Positions 1-10,605 of a DNA stretch of 64,000 nucleotides are shown one piece after another. Source of the stretch: Methylomonas methanica (lineage in GTDB: Bacteria; Pseudomonadota; Gammaproteobacteria; Methylococcales; Methylomonadaceae); assembly GCA_001644045.1 (NCBI GenBank), contig LUUF01000059.1, positions 62,001 through 126,000 of the forward strand. Reading direction: 5' to 3'. Position 1 is the first letter of the stretch, and each line of letters opens with the position of its first letter. Below the pieces are notes generated by a model that saw only the letters and a list, made by a program, of their open reading frames with translations, made no database searches and had not been told where the DNA came from. Position numbers and translations under genes: made by a program.

Positions 1-411
1 TGCCGCCAAAGCAGCGGCCAAAGCGTTAACGGAAAGCTGCGGCAGCGCGTCGAAACCCGGGATTTGATCGTTGCCCAACACGGCCCGGGCTTTCGTCGAT
101 TCGGCGACTCGGGTAATAAAGTCGATAGACAAATGCGGGTCCAGCGGCACCACCACCAATCCGGCTTTGAAACAGGCGAAGTACGCGGCGACCAATTGCA
201 GATTGGGTTGGCCGCGCAGCAACAGGCAGGTGCCCGGTCCAAAGCCATAGTCGTTAACCAGCTGTCCGGCGATCCGGTCTACAGTTTGATGCAGCCGGCG
301 ATAACTCCAGCAATCGTCACGTAAACCAACCCTGCCTACCAAAGCATTCCGCTCCGGGAATGCTGCTGCCGCTTGGTCAAGGAGTTGGTAAAGATTGGTC
401 AGCATGGCCAT
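1..411 (-). CDS. AMP-forming acyl-CoA synthetase/ligase, N-terminal part (cut by window edge)
   Basis: The reverse strand is open from an ATG at 411 (a second in-frame ATG is at 405) to the window edge, giving 137 residues without a stop. The protein begins MAMLTNLYQLLDQAAAAFPE and continues with a conserved pattern of the ANL adenylating family: a YRRLHQ region, a run ending GFGPGTCLLLRGQPN, then AAYFACFKAGLVVVPLDP. This is the usual N-terminal substrate-side subdomain of acyl-CoA synthetases and acyl-AMP ligases, which activate a carboxylic acid with ATP. The catalytic motifs lie further downstream and are outside the window, so the substrate cannot be named. It is divergent from uvrA with about 170 bases between them. 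Confidence 0.8.
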   Translation of the reverse strand, partial: MAMLTNLYQLLDQAAAAFPERNALVGRVGLRDDCWSYRRLHQTVDRIAGQLVNDYGFGPGTCLLLRGQPNLQLVAAYFACFKAGLVVVPLDPHLSIDFITRVAESTKARAVLGNDQIPGFDALPQLSVNALAAALAA

Positions 412-581
412 GGCAACGGGCGAAAGAAAATTGCGCCATCTTAGCCAGCGGTTTCGGAAAAAGTCCACATGATTATGCTCGCCGCCGGTTCGGCAAACTG
501 GATAATACAAACCGATGCTTTCCCTTCGTGGCTAAAGCCTCGTATAGTATTCGGCTGTTCTAATTCAAGGAATGTAAAACA

Positions 582-3398
<2,817 letters not shown>

Positions 3399-3412
3399 AC
3401 ACGTCTGCTCCC

Positions 3413-3516
3413 CTGGTTCCCCGCGCGCGACGTGGTAACCAGAGAGCACCGCGCCGCGGTGCCAGAATAACCGCAGCGTGGCCAAGCCGGGCGTTCCAAC
3501 GCAGCACGTTGGAACG
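3413..3516. repeat. Cluster of three inverted repeats after uvrA
   Basis: Three inverted repeats follow each other in about 105 bases: CTGGTT (3413-3418) with AACCAG (3437-3442); GCACCGC (3446-3452) with GCGGTGC (3456-3462); and a perfect 10-bp stem CGTTCCAACG (3492-3501) with CGTTGGAACG (3507-3516). There is no T-run, so this is not a classic terminator. The general form (GTTCC/GGAAC palindromes) resembles dispersed intergenic palindromes of gammaproteobacteria, but no second copy was found in this window. Confidence 0.6.
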
Positions 3517-3569
3517 AGGAGACCGAAGGAACTGACTGTATAGCTTCCATAGTCTCTGGTCGGACAACC

Positions 3570-4088
3570 TTATTTAATTTCAATGCCGGCGGCACGCGCA
3601 AAAGCAGCATAATCAAGCGCCGTATTTTGGTCGTGTACGATTCGCCATTGACCTTCTTGCAACTGAAACACGTATGTTAGCCAAGTGCTGATTGAGGCAG
3701 CATCCGCTTTTGGGCAATATTGATATTTGACAAGAGCCATAGCAACATCCTCTCCGACGACTTTATGCACAACCGTACCCTCCCAAATCCAGTTTGGGTC
3801 TTGAAACCACTGCTTATGAATTTCAATGGATTCCGCGGGCGTTGTGAATGCGTGCCCGTTTTGCACGACTGTATAGAGCGTTTCACCCCGCGTAAGGTGC
3901 GATTTAAACGCTTCAATATCTCGATTGGAGATGGCTGCAAAATGCTGCTGCAGAGCAGCATCAAAATCCGGTTTCATGGGTCTGCCTCCCATACAAGAAG
4001 TAAGTGTGAAAAGACAAAAAGTGATTAGGCCGAGTGCCCTAGCCCTAGTGTCTCTAACGTGAGTGTTTTGTTTATCGGTTGAGTCCAT
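3570..4088 (-). CDS. NTF2-like/SnoaL-like lipoprotein, uncharacterised
   Basis: This 172-residue protein has a hydrophobic N-terminal stretch ending in a lipobox (LTSC, Cys32), so it is probably an outer- or inner-membrane lipoprotein facing the periplasm. The mature part has the layout of the NTF2/SnoaL/DUF4440 cone fold: an N-terminal helix with FDAALQQHFAAISNRD, a middle strand region WIWEGTVVHKVVGEDVA and a C-terminal VFQLQEGQWRIVHDQNT. In this superfamily the fold serves as an enzyme or a ligand-binding pocket, so function cannot be assigned. It is convergent with uvrA and lies about 100 bases upstream (in genomic order) of a YCII gene on the same strand. The first ATG gives a 20-residue n-region before the hydrophobic core, so an internal start such as the GTG at codon 11 is possible. 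Confidence 0.75.
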   Translation of the reverse strand: MDSTDKQNTHVRDTRARALGLITFCLFTLTSCMGGRPMKPDFDAALQQHFAAISNRDIEAFKSHLTRGETLYTVVQNGHAFTTPAESIEIHKQWFQDPNWIWEGTVVHKVVGEDVAMALVKYQYCPKADAASISTWLTYVFQLQEGQWRIVHDQNTALDYAAFARAAGIEIK

Positions 4089-4191
4089 GAAGATTCTCGC
4101 TACGGAAATTGTCGCTCAACATATGGATCATCCGCGAACGGGCGTTTACGCGAATTCGCCCATTCCCCAGATGCATCCGCCGTGGAGCCTG

Positions 4192-4584
4192 TTATTTTGC
4201 CGTCAACCGCCGCTTCTCGCTTGCAGCAATCATCCCCGATAAGTCCTCGGCTGGGCGAATTTCCCAAGGCCCCATCTTGGTTCCGGGATGATTGGATATT
4301 AACTGAACGGCGTGGTTAATATCCGTCGCGTCCAAAATCAACAGTCCGCCCAACAGTTCTTTGGTTTCGGCGTAAGGGCCGTCGGTGCGGAATACTTCGC
4401 CGTTTCGATGGCGTAAGGTGACAGCAGTATTCGAGCCTTGCAGCCCTTCCCCGCTCACCCAATTGCCGTTTTTCTTCAATATCTCGTCGTAGGCAAAGCA
4501 TGCGTCGATCATCGCGAGTTGTTCGGTTTCCGGCTTGCTCATCCAGTTTTCGACGTCAAGGTAGCCGAAGCAAATGTATTTCAT
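4192..4584 (-). CDS. YCII-related (DGPF domain) protein
   Basis: The 130-residue product starts MKYICFGYLDVENW and carries the DGPYAETKE motif (residues 68-76) that defines the YCII/DGPF family. Members are small alpha-beta proteins, dimeric, related to the dioxygenase-like ferredoxin fold. They often sit beside ECF sigma factors, but none is present here. The reaction is unknown for most members. The start ATG at 4584 has an AGGAGAA-like sequence just upstream on the reverse strand. The adjacent lipoprotein gene (3570-4088) is on the same strand about 100 bases downstream, so co-transcription is possible but not evident. Confidence 0.85.
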   Translation of the reverse strand: MKYICFGYLDVENWMSKPETEQLAMIDACFAYDEILKKNGNWVSGEGLQGSNTAVTLRHRNGEVFRTDGPYAETKELLGGLLILDATDINHAVQLISNHPGTKMGPWEIRPAEDLSGMIAASEKRRLTAK

Positions 4585-4742
4585 GGTTTTCTCCTGTGTT
4601 TGTTTATGAAGATAAGGACACTGTCTTCAAATAGTCGGTTGAGAAGATTCCAAATCGACAACTGCTCGAAAAATTATTTTTCAATTCGGCCAAGACCATG
4701 GAAATCATTGACAGTCTTTATAACCGGCAGTTGTCAAATTAA

Positions 4743-4914
4743 GCTTAGGTGGCAAAACTTACCAAAATCGGTTTTTATTAACCCGGCCCTTAAATATCGT
4801 CGCTCCCGCGCAGGCGGGAGCCTAGTTGCTACACTGGATTCCCGCTTTCGTGGGAATGACGGTAACAGGGAATATAAGGGCCGGGTTAATAGTTTAATTC
4901 CACCACACCTAAGC
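4743..4914. repeat. Nested palindromic element with a REP-type doublet at its centre
   Basis: The 350-base gap between 4585 and 4935 is mostly filled by one symmetric structure. Outer arms GCTTAGGTG (4743-4751) and CACCTAAGC (4906-4914) enclose perfect 17-bp arms TATTAACCCGGCCCTTA (4776-4792) and its complement (4875-4891). Inside are two hairpins: GCTCCCGC/GCGGGAGC (4802-4821) and ATTCCCGC/GTGGGAAT (4838-4857, one wobble pair). The inner pair matches the widely dispersed GTCATTCCCGCG...CGGGAATCCAG type of REP doublet. The outer arms suggest a miniature inverted-repeat element or REPIN. No transposase is encoded. Confidence 0.8.
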
Positions 4915-4935
4915 CCGGCGTAAACTACGTCCAAA

Positions 4936-5424
4936 ATGGCTACTCAAACCGAACCCCCAATTATTCTCCGCATCGGCATCATCTCCGACACCCACGGCTT
5001 GCTCCGCCCGGGGGTGCTGGCGGCGTTGAAAGGCTACGAGCGGATTATCCACGCCGGTGACATCGGCAAGCCCGAGGTGTTGCAGCGGCTGAACGAGTTG
5101 GCACCGGTCACGGCGGTACGCGGCAACAACGACAAAGGCGCTTGGGCCGAAGAACTGCCGATCGCTGCCCGCGTCGCGGTCGGACAAGTTTCAATTTACC
5201 TGATTCACGATCTGGCCGAGCTGCCCATCGATCCGGTCGCGGCCGGGATTCGCGTCGTCATCTCCGGGCATTCGCATAAACCATCGATTCAAGATCGCGA
5301 TGGCGTGTTGTATCTCAACCCCGGCAGCGCCGGTCCACGCCGGTTTAAATTGCCGATAGCCATTGCCGAACTTGTCATCAGGGACACGGCAGTCGAGGCG
5401 CGAATCGTCGAGCTGGCGGTTTGA
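4936..5424 (+). CDS. YfcE/MJ0936-type metallophosphoesterase
   Basis: The 162-residue protein belongs to the small calcineurin-like phosphoesterases. All metal-binding motifs are intact: SDTHG (Asp18, His20), HAGD (Asp42), GNND (Asn65, Asp66), His91-Asp92 and GHSH (His112, His114). Such enzymes hydrolyse phosphodiesters or phosphomonoesters with two divalent metals in the cytoplasm; the natural substrate is usually unknown. The ATG at 4936 begins 22 bases after the palindromic element and has no evident ribosome binding site. A later start is unlikely because the first strand (RIGIISDTHG) begins at residue 12. Confidence 0.9.
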   Translation: MATQTEPPIILRIGIISDTHGLLRPGVLAALKGYERIIHAGDIGKPEVLQRLNELAPVTAVRGNNDKGAWAEELPIAARVAVGQVSIYLIHDLAELPIDPVAAGIRVVISGHSHKPSIQDRDGVLYLNPGSAGPRRFKLPIAIAELVIRDTAVEARIVELAV

Positions 5425-5523
5425 AACCGATTACAAGAATTTGTTATCGTTATCACCCGCAGCATCCTGCTGCCGCGCGATTCGTTTCCGTTTAACCACT
5501 TTTTCACTGTACAAGATTGCCCC

Positions 5524-6339
5524 ATGAGTTTTGATTTTAACGCTTACCTAAACCGCATCGGCATAGCCAAACCGGAAGCCAGCCTCGCCGGCCTCAGCCA
5601 ATTGCAGCAGGCGCAACTCGGCGCTATTCCGTTCGAAAACATCAATCCGCTATTAGGCTTGGTACCCGAGCTGGAAACGGCGGCGTTGATGGACAAGATG
5701 GTCGCCAAGCGGCGCGGCGGCTATTGTTTCGAATTGAACGGCTTATTTGGACAGGCTCTGGATGAGTTGGGATTCGCGTATCAGCCGATTATGGCCAGGG
5801 TGCGGATGGGCCGCAACGAGGGCGGCCCGCGCCTGCATCTGGCATTTATCGTGGAGACGGAAGGCGACTCCTGGCTGGTCGATGCCGGCTTCGGCGGCCC
5901 CAGCCACTATCTGCCGCTGCGCCTGAATACCGAGCAGGCGCAAAGCCAGGACCACAATCGGTTTCGGTTGCGCCAGGAGCCGGAATCGGGAGAAACCGTA
6001 TTGGAACGGTGGCAAAACGGCGAGTGGTTTGCCTTGTATAGTTTCGATCGCTCAAAGGTGCAGCGCTGCGATCTGGAAGCGGCTAACCTGGTATGCACGA
6101 CCTGGGACCAATCGCTGCTGTCGCAAAATCTATTGATTTGCCGCAATACCGCCGAGGGCTGGGTGCAATTGTTCAATACCAATTTTTCGAAATACCGTGC
6201 CGGCGAGCAAGTCAGTCATTCAGTCGCAAGCCAAACTCATTTAAGCGATTTGCTTGGCGAACAGTTCGGTATTGAAATTAATAATGAACAGTTAAACCGA
6301 CTCGCCGAGCGTTTGGCATTAAGTCGCGGTACGCAATAA
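5524..6339 (+). CDS. nat: Arylamine N-acetyltransferase
   Basis: This 271-residue cytoplasmic enzyme transfers acetyl from acetyl-CoA to arylamines, hydrazines or hydroxyarylamines. The catalytic triad is readable: Cys68 in RRGGYCFELN, His105 in RLHLAF and Asp120 in VDAGFGG. The N-terminus (NAYLNRIGI) and the PFENINPLLG segment at residues 36-45 match the family. Length is normal (NAT enzymes are about 255-280 residues). No clear ribosome binding site precedes the ATG. It follows the phosphoesterase by about 100 bases on the same strand; no functional link is apparent. The protective or biosynthetic role in this organism is unknown. Confidence 0.93.
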   Translation: MSFDFNAYLNRIGIAKPEASLAGLSQLQQAQLGAIPFENINPLLGLVPELETAALMDKMVAKRRGGYCFELNGLFGQALDELGFAYQPIMARVRMGRNEGGPRLHLAFIVETEGDSWLVDAGFGGPSHYLPLRLNTEQAQSQDHNRFRLRQEPESGETVLERWQNGEWFALYSFDRSKVQRCDLEAANLVCTTWDQSLLSQNLLICRNTAEGWVQLFNTNFSKYRAGEQVSHSVASQTHLSDLLGEQFGIEINNEQLNRLAERLALSRGTQ

Positions 6340-6354
6340 ACTGTAAGGCACGCC

Positions 6355-6609
6355 CTATTTGAATTGCAGCTGCCCGCCGGTGCCGGCACCGTCTTTGACT
6401 TCCTGGGCTTTGTAATTCCTTGGAGACTGCACCAGGTTGTTGTAGGCATCGAAAAACGCGGTGGCGGTGGATACGCCTTCCGGCGTTCGGGTAAAGCTGG
6501 CCAAACCAAAGCCGCCGGCAGCATTTTCACCCAACGAGATTTGCCCCGGCGGGGAGTAAAGTATCGACACCGCCAACCAGCTTATTTTTTTGACTTTTCT
6601 GCAGATCAT
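6355..6609 (-). CDS. Short open frame of doubtful coding status
   Basis: An 84-codon frame with a protein-like C-terminal half (PPGQISLGENAAGGFGLAS, then FTRTPEGVSTATAFFDAY, ending TGGQLQFK). The first 25 residues are basic and look unlike the rest. A stop lies eight codons before the ATG and no ribosome binding site is visible. It may be the 3' remnant of a larger secreted-protein gene whose front has been lost. No family was recognised. Confidence 0.25.
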   Translation of the reverse strand: MICRKVKKISWLAVSILYSPPGQISLGENAAGGFGLASFTRTPEGVSTATAFFDAYNNLVQSPRNYKAQEVKDGAGTGGQLQFK

Positions 6610-6897
6610 ACCGACACGCCCCTGTCGAAATTATCAGGCTTTGGGAACTGAAATTTGGCACTCTGGAAAAATGTTAGAGTAAAACTAGAGAGGAATGCAA
6701 ACAAATCGCGACCGCTGCTGAATTAAGTCAATTAAGCGCCCAAATATGGGCATTTAGAGCTGGTTTGGCGAAGCTCTACTTTAGGTGCGGAAGCAATACC
6801 CCAAACCGCTTTTTATCTGAAATGTCTCGCATCGCCGGCGCAACTGGATAAAATACCGAATCGGCTTGGGCAGCAAGGCAAAACAGGAGGCTGGAGA
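6610..6897. other. Non-coding stretch before the Uma2 gene
   Basis: The rest of the 558-base interval between 6339 and 6898 has no convincing gene. It carries only the leader of the downstream Uma2 gene, including the AGGAGG ribosome binding site at 6885-6890. No promoter, hairpin with T-run or repeat was recognised. Confidence 0.5.
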
Positions 6898-7488
6898 ATG
6901 GCTTTAGCATTGAAAGATCGGCAATCTCATACTTATGGCGACTATTTAAATTGGCCGGACGATGTGCGTTACGAGCTGATAGACGGCGACGCTTATTTGA
7001 TGTCACTCGCACCGGATTTGCCGCATCAGGATGTAGCGGGGGAAATTTATTTCCAAACTCGGCAAGCGCTGCAGGGCAAATCTTGCCGGGCGTTTATCGC
7101 ACCGGTCGATGTACGTTTACCCAAAGCTCAAGAAGCCGACGAATCTATCGATACGGTCGTACAGCCCGACGTGTTGGTGGTATGCGATGGCAATAAACTC
7201 GATAAACGCGGCGTGCGAGGTGCGCCGGACTGGGTTGTGGAAGTATTGTCGCCCTCTACCGCCGGTCATGACCAAATCAAAAAACGCCAGCTTTACGAAC
7301 GCCACGGTGTGCGCGAATACTGGCTGGTTCATCCGGTCGATCGGGTATTAACGATATACAGCCTGGCAGATGGGGAATTTGGCAAGCCGCAAATTTATCA
7401 ATTGGAAGGCGAAACTCAAGTCGGCATTTTGCCGGAAATTGTGATCCGTTGGGACGAACTGGCTGCGCGCTTGCCTACGGATTATTGA
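6898..7488 (+). CDS. Uma2-family (DUF820) putative restriction-like endonuclease
   Basis: A 196-residue protein of the Uma2/DUF820 family, which adopts the PD-(D/E)XK nuclease fold. Recognisable elements are YELIDG (residues 25-30), QPDVLVV (Asp91) and VVEVLSPST (Glu115), followed by the KKRQLYERHGVREYWLV segment that closes the domain. These supply the expected acidic catalytic residues. Family members are abundant in cyanobacteria and scattered elsewhere, often in many copies, and their biological role is unproven. The start is well supported by AGGAGG seven bases upstream of the ATG. It stands alone between the NAT gene and tRNA-Val. Confidence 0.9.
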   Translation: MALALKDRQSHTYGDYLNWPDDVRYELIDGDAYLMSLAPDLPHQDVAGEIYFQTRQALQGKSCRAFIAPVDVRLPKAQEADESIDTVVQPDVLVVCDGNKLDKRGVRGAPDWVVEVLSPSTAGHDQIKKRQLYERHGVREYWLVHPVDRVLTIYSLADGEFGKPQIYQLEGETQVGILPEIVIRWDELAARLPTDY

Positions 7489-7603
7489 CCGGAAACAGAG
7501 ATTGGTCTTCGATCCATCCGCAGGCCTGATAATATGGCCGTGCCAGATTGGGCCGAGCCATTGTGATGTCAGGCGAATGATTACGCTTTAAACACCAATA
7601 GCC

Positions 7604-7679
7604 TGGTGGGTGCTGAGGGGTTCGAACCCCCGACCCTCGCCTTGTAAGGGCGATGCTCTCCCAGCTGAGCTAAGCACCC
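7604..7679 (-). tRNA. tRNA-Val (anticodon TAC)
   Basis: On the reverse strand a 76-base cloverleaf runs from GGGTGCTTAGCTCAGCTGGG to an encoded CCA. The acceptor stem GGGTGCT/AGCACCC pairs fully, the T arm is GGGGGTTCGAACCCC, and the anticodon loop CTTACAA gives TAC, reading valine GTA and related codons. Confidence 0.97.
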
Positions 7680-7694
7680 GACTAAAGGCCGCGC

Positions 7695-7722
7695 ATTTTA
7701 TCCAAAACGCGAGCTCCTGCAA
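7695..7722 (-). promoter_or_regulatory. Promoter of tRNA-Val
   Basis: Upstream of tRNA-Val on the reverse strand, TTGCAG (7717-7722) and TAAAAT (7695-7700) are separated by 16 bases. The bases just after the -10 box are GC-rich (GCGCGGCC), the discriminator type typical of stable-RNA promoters under stringent control. No gene was seen in 7723-8053 between this promoter and the diguanylate cyclase. Confidence 0.65.
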
Positions 7723-8053
7723 AATGTTTTGTTGCGCACACGCTCTTGCCACACACTTGCCTATGCCGCAGGCTTATATTCTCACGAGAACAATTAGAGA
7801 AACGGCCGTTACAAACAAACTTTTTCTATAAAAAACTTACTTTCAAAAATTCATACCCCCAAAACCGCAAGCCGCACGCAAACCACAAAAGCTGTCTGCC
7901 AAAGCTTATTTTCCAGATATGTTGAAAAATCCCGGTTTTAAGTTACTTTTATGTAGGCATATGACTACGCAAAATGAAAGCTTGGATAACCTGTTATGTT
8001 TCAAACTAAATTTGGCAAGCTGCGTCCAAGTTTCCGGAGACAAGTTCTACTAA

Positions 8054-9187
8054 GTGCCAAACCAAGCGCAGCGATACCGAACAACCGAAAGCAAATACGC
8101 CGGGCGCGAGCAATATTTAAACCCTTATACGTTTATCGATGAAAACTACATGAGTAAAGGTACCACTTACATACCGATTTACGATTTCTCGCCGAGCGTT
8201 AACGCCGGCTATCTAAAACAAATTCTGCCGCTGCTGGTGCGTCATAATGTTGCGGCCAATCCCATCAATTACGCCATTTGGTACGACTACGTGGCCGGCG
8301 ACAACCCGACTTTAAACAAAGCCGTGGACTCATTGCTCGAAGAGCACAAAGCCTTCGATTACGACAACAGCGTGGAGCTTTACAAATCGCATATTTGTAA
8401 TGCGTCTTTGGAATCGTTCGAGCAAATCAACCGGCAGTTGCACAAGGTTATCGAACAAGCCACCAGCGCAATCAACGACACCTATAACAAAGCCGAAGAA
8501 ACCAACGACAGCTTTCAGAAAAAATCGGTCATCTTGGAAAACTTCTCCGCATCCGACGGTTTGAAAAGCGTTTTGCAGGAAATCATTCAGGAAACCAAAT
8601 CGCTGGCCATGACTAGTCAGGCCATGCAAGCCAAGCTGACCGACGCTAACCATGAAATGGAGCAATTACGTGCCGAACTGGCTCAAGTCAGACAAATCGC
8701 CACTACAGACGGCTTAACGGGCTTATTGAATCGGCGCGCATTCGACATGACCCTAGCCGAAATCATCGAACAATCCGAACCCGATACCGCGTGCCTGTCG
8801 ATGCTGGATATAGACCATTTCAAACGCATTAACGATACTTACGGCCACACGATCGGCGACAACGTCATTAAATATGTAGCGTCTTTAATGAAGAAACACG
8901 CCGAGGAACACCATCACGTGGCGCGTTACGGCGGCGAGGAATTGGCTATCATCATGCCTAACACCAGTCACGAAAAGGCGGTACAAATATCCGAAAATAT
9001 TCGGAACGCTATGGAGACTAGCCGCTTGCAGCGCAAAAACGACAACCAATCGCTGGGAAAAATCACCCTGTCGATCGGCGTCGCCAGATTACAGCCGGGC
9101 GACAACCCGGAAAGCTTCATCGTCCGAGCCGATAACGCCTTGTATAAAGCCAAGCAAAGCGGGCGTAATCGGGTAATACATTCATGA
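8054..9187 (+). CDS. Diguanylate cyclase (GGDEF protein) lacking an I-site
   Basis: The 377-residue protein makes cyclic di-GMP from two GTP. Its C-terminal half is a GGDEF domain: DGLTGLLNRRAF (219-230), DIDHFKRINDTYGH (252-265), the active-site GGEEL (293-297) and a closing KQSGRNRV. The inhibitory RxxD, expected at 284-287, reads EEHH, so product inhibition at that site is unlikely. The N-terminal part (1-215) is not a transmembrane sensor. It has a conserved-looking segment NPINYAIWYDYVAGDNPTLN (69-88) and then a long helical stretch, so it is a cytoplasmic dimerising or partner-binding region. The start is GTG at 8054 with GGAGA at 8036-8040. An internal ATG at 8150 is possible but has no ribosome binding site. 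Confidence 0.93.
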   Translation: MPNQAQRYRTTESKYAGREQYLNPYTFIDENYMSKGTTYIPIYDFSPSVNAGYLKQILPLLVRHNVAANPINYAIWYDYVAGDNPTLNKAVDSLLEEHKAFDYDNSVELYKSHICNASLESFEQINRQLHKVIEQATSAINDTYNKAEETNDSFQKKSVILENFSASDGLKSVLQEIIQETKSLAMTSQAMQAKLTDANHEMEQLRAELAQVRQIATTDGLTGLLNRRAFDMTLAEIIEQSEPDTACLSMLDIDHFKRINDTYGHTIGDNVIKYVASLMKKHAEEHHHVARYGGEELAIIMPNTSHEKAVQISENIRNAMETSRLQRKNDNQSLGKITLSIGVARLQPGDNPESFIVRADNALYKAKQSGRNRVIHS

Positions 9188-9212
9188 ACAAGCCAAAAAC
9201 AATGTTGGCCGG

Positions 9213-10442
9213 TTAACGCTCGGTCAGGTGCTGTACCACTAGACTGCCCACCATATCGCCCTCAACATTGACCATGGTTCGCACAGTATCCAATAAGCGG
9301 TCTATTGGTAACAATATGGCAATGGCTTCGGCCGGCAAACCTACGGACTGCAACACCATTATCATGGTCACCATGCCGGCGCTAGGAATGCCCGGCGCGC
9401 CGATGGCGGCGATCATCGTGGTAAAAAACACGATCAACTGCTGAGCCAAGTCCAGCTCAATACCCGCTAAATTAGCGACGAATAGCGCGGCGGCAGCTTC
9501 GTATAGCGCTGTACCATCCATATTGACGGTAGCACCTAGCGGTACCACAAACCCGGCGATACTAGGTTTGACGTGCAGATGCTGCTCAACGCAGCGCAAG
9601 GTAACCGGCAAAGTCGCCGAACTGGAGCTGGTGGCAAACGCGGTCATCAACGCTTCGCGGGAACCGCGAAAAAACTTTAAGGGCGTAAGCTTGGTGACTA
9701 AATACAACAGTAAAGGCAACACGACGAAACCATGCAGCAAGGTCGAGCCCACCACAACGGCTACAAACTTGGCCAGGCTGCTCAACAAAGCCATATTCTG
9801 CGTCGCCAGCAATTGGGCCAGCAAGGCCATGATGCCGAACGGCGCCAGCCGCATGATCCAGCCGACCAGGCGCAACATCAACTCCAAGCCTTCCTGCATT
9901 AACAACAATATATTGCGGTAACGGTCGCCGCCGACCACCAAGGCTAAGCCTAGCAACAACGCAAACATCACGATCGCAAGTATATTGGCCTGTGCCAGAG
10001 CCGCGAACGGATTGACAAACAATCCATGCAGGAAGCTGGCGATGAATTCGGCAAACGTCATCTGTTTGGCCGCAAAACCCTGACCGGCGTTCTGAAATAG
10101 ATCCAGATTCACGCCCTTACCCGGCTCGAACCAATTAGCCGCGCCCAAGCCCAATAGAATGGCCAGCACCATGGACAACGCGAAAAAGCCCAGCGTGGAC
10201 ATCCAGACCCGATGCAGTTGGCTGTGCAGACGCAAATTGGCGACGCCAACCGCGATGGAGGTAAACACCAGGGGCACCAGCACCATTTTCAACAAATCCA
10301 TGAATAAATTACTCAATAGACCGCAGAAGTAGATACCTTGCTTTGTTACAGCCGCTTCCGGTCCCAGTTTGGCGAAACCTAATCCCAACATGACACCAAA
10401 TACGGCACCGAGAAAAATTTGTGTATTTAATGCGACTTTCAA
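9213..10442 (-). CDS. Dicarboxylate/amino acid:cation symporter (DAACS family)
   Basis: A 409-residue inner-membrane transporter of the glutamate/C4-dicarboxylate family (GltP, GltT, DctA). The serine-rich re-entrant loop is visible as TSSSSATLPVT. The ion and substrate motif NMDGTALYEA follows, and later a proline- and glycine-rich second hairpin (AAIGAPGIPSAG). These are the hallmarks of the trimeric elevator transporters. The substrate cannot be decided from the sequence: the C-terminal helix carries LPIDRLLDTVRTMVNVEGD, with the Asp-Arg-Asp-Thr-Asn-type pattern retained as D-RLLDTVRTMVN, consistent with glutamate/aspartate or dicarboxylates. It is convergent with the cyclase gene; only 25 bases separate them. 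Confidence 0.93.
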   Translation of the reverse strand: MKVALNTQIFLGAVFGVMLGLGFAKLGPEAAVTKQGIYFCGLLSNLFMDLLKMVLVPLVFTSIAVGVANLRLHSQLHRVWMSTLGFFALSMVLAILLGLGAANWFEPGKGVNLDLFQNAGQGFAAKQMTFAEFIASFLHGLFVNPFAALAQANILAIVMFALLLGLALVVGGDRYRNILLLMQEGLELMLRLVGWIMRLAPFGIMALLAQLLATQNMALLSSLAKFVAVVVGSTLLHGFVVLPLLLYLVTKLTPLKFFRGSREALMTAFATSSSSATLPVTLRCVEQHLHVKPSIAGFVVPLGATVNMDGTALYEAAAALFVANLAGIELDLAQQLIVFFTTMIAAIGAPGIPSAGMVTMIMVLQSVGLPAEAIAILLPIDRLLDTVRTMVNVEGDMVGSLVVQHLTER

Positions 10443-10605
10443 TGCAGCCTCCTGAAAACGCGAATATCGTAAAACGCCAAAATAGTGAGATTTATCATAC
10501 GCAAACTAACAGACCCAAAACAGCATGTATCGACTCCGGCCGTACTACAAGGGATTTCGGCGAAGATTGGCTTTAGGGTTATCTACTTCGGTAAAATCAG
10601 CCGCT

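Noticed and set aside
420..581. SOS operator upstream of uvrA
   Set aside because: CTGT and ACAG occur near the start but their spacing is far from the 8 bases needed for LexA.
7610..7831. Open frame overlapping tRNA-Val
   Set aside because: It is explained by the tRNA on the other strand.
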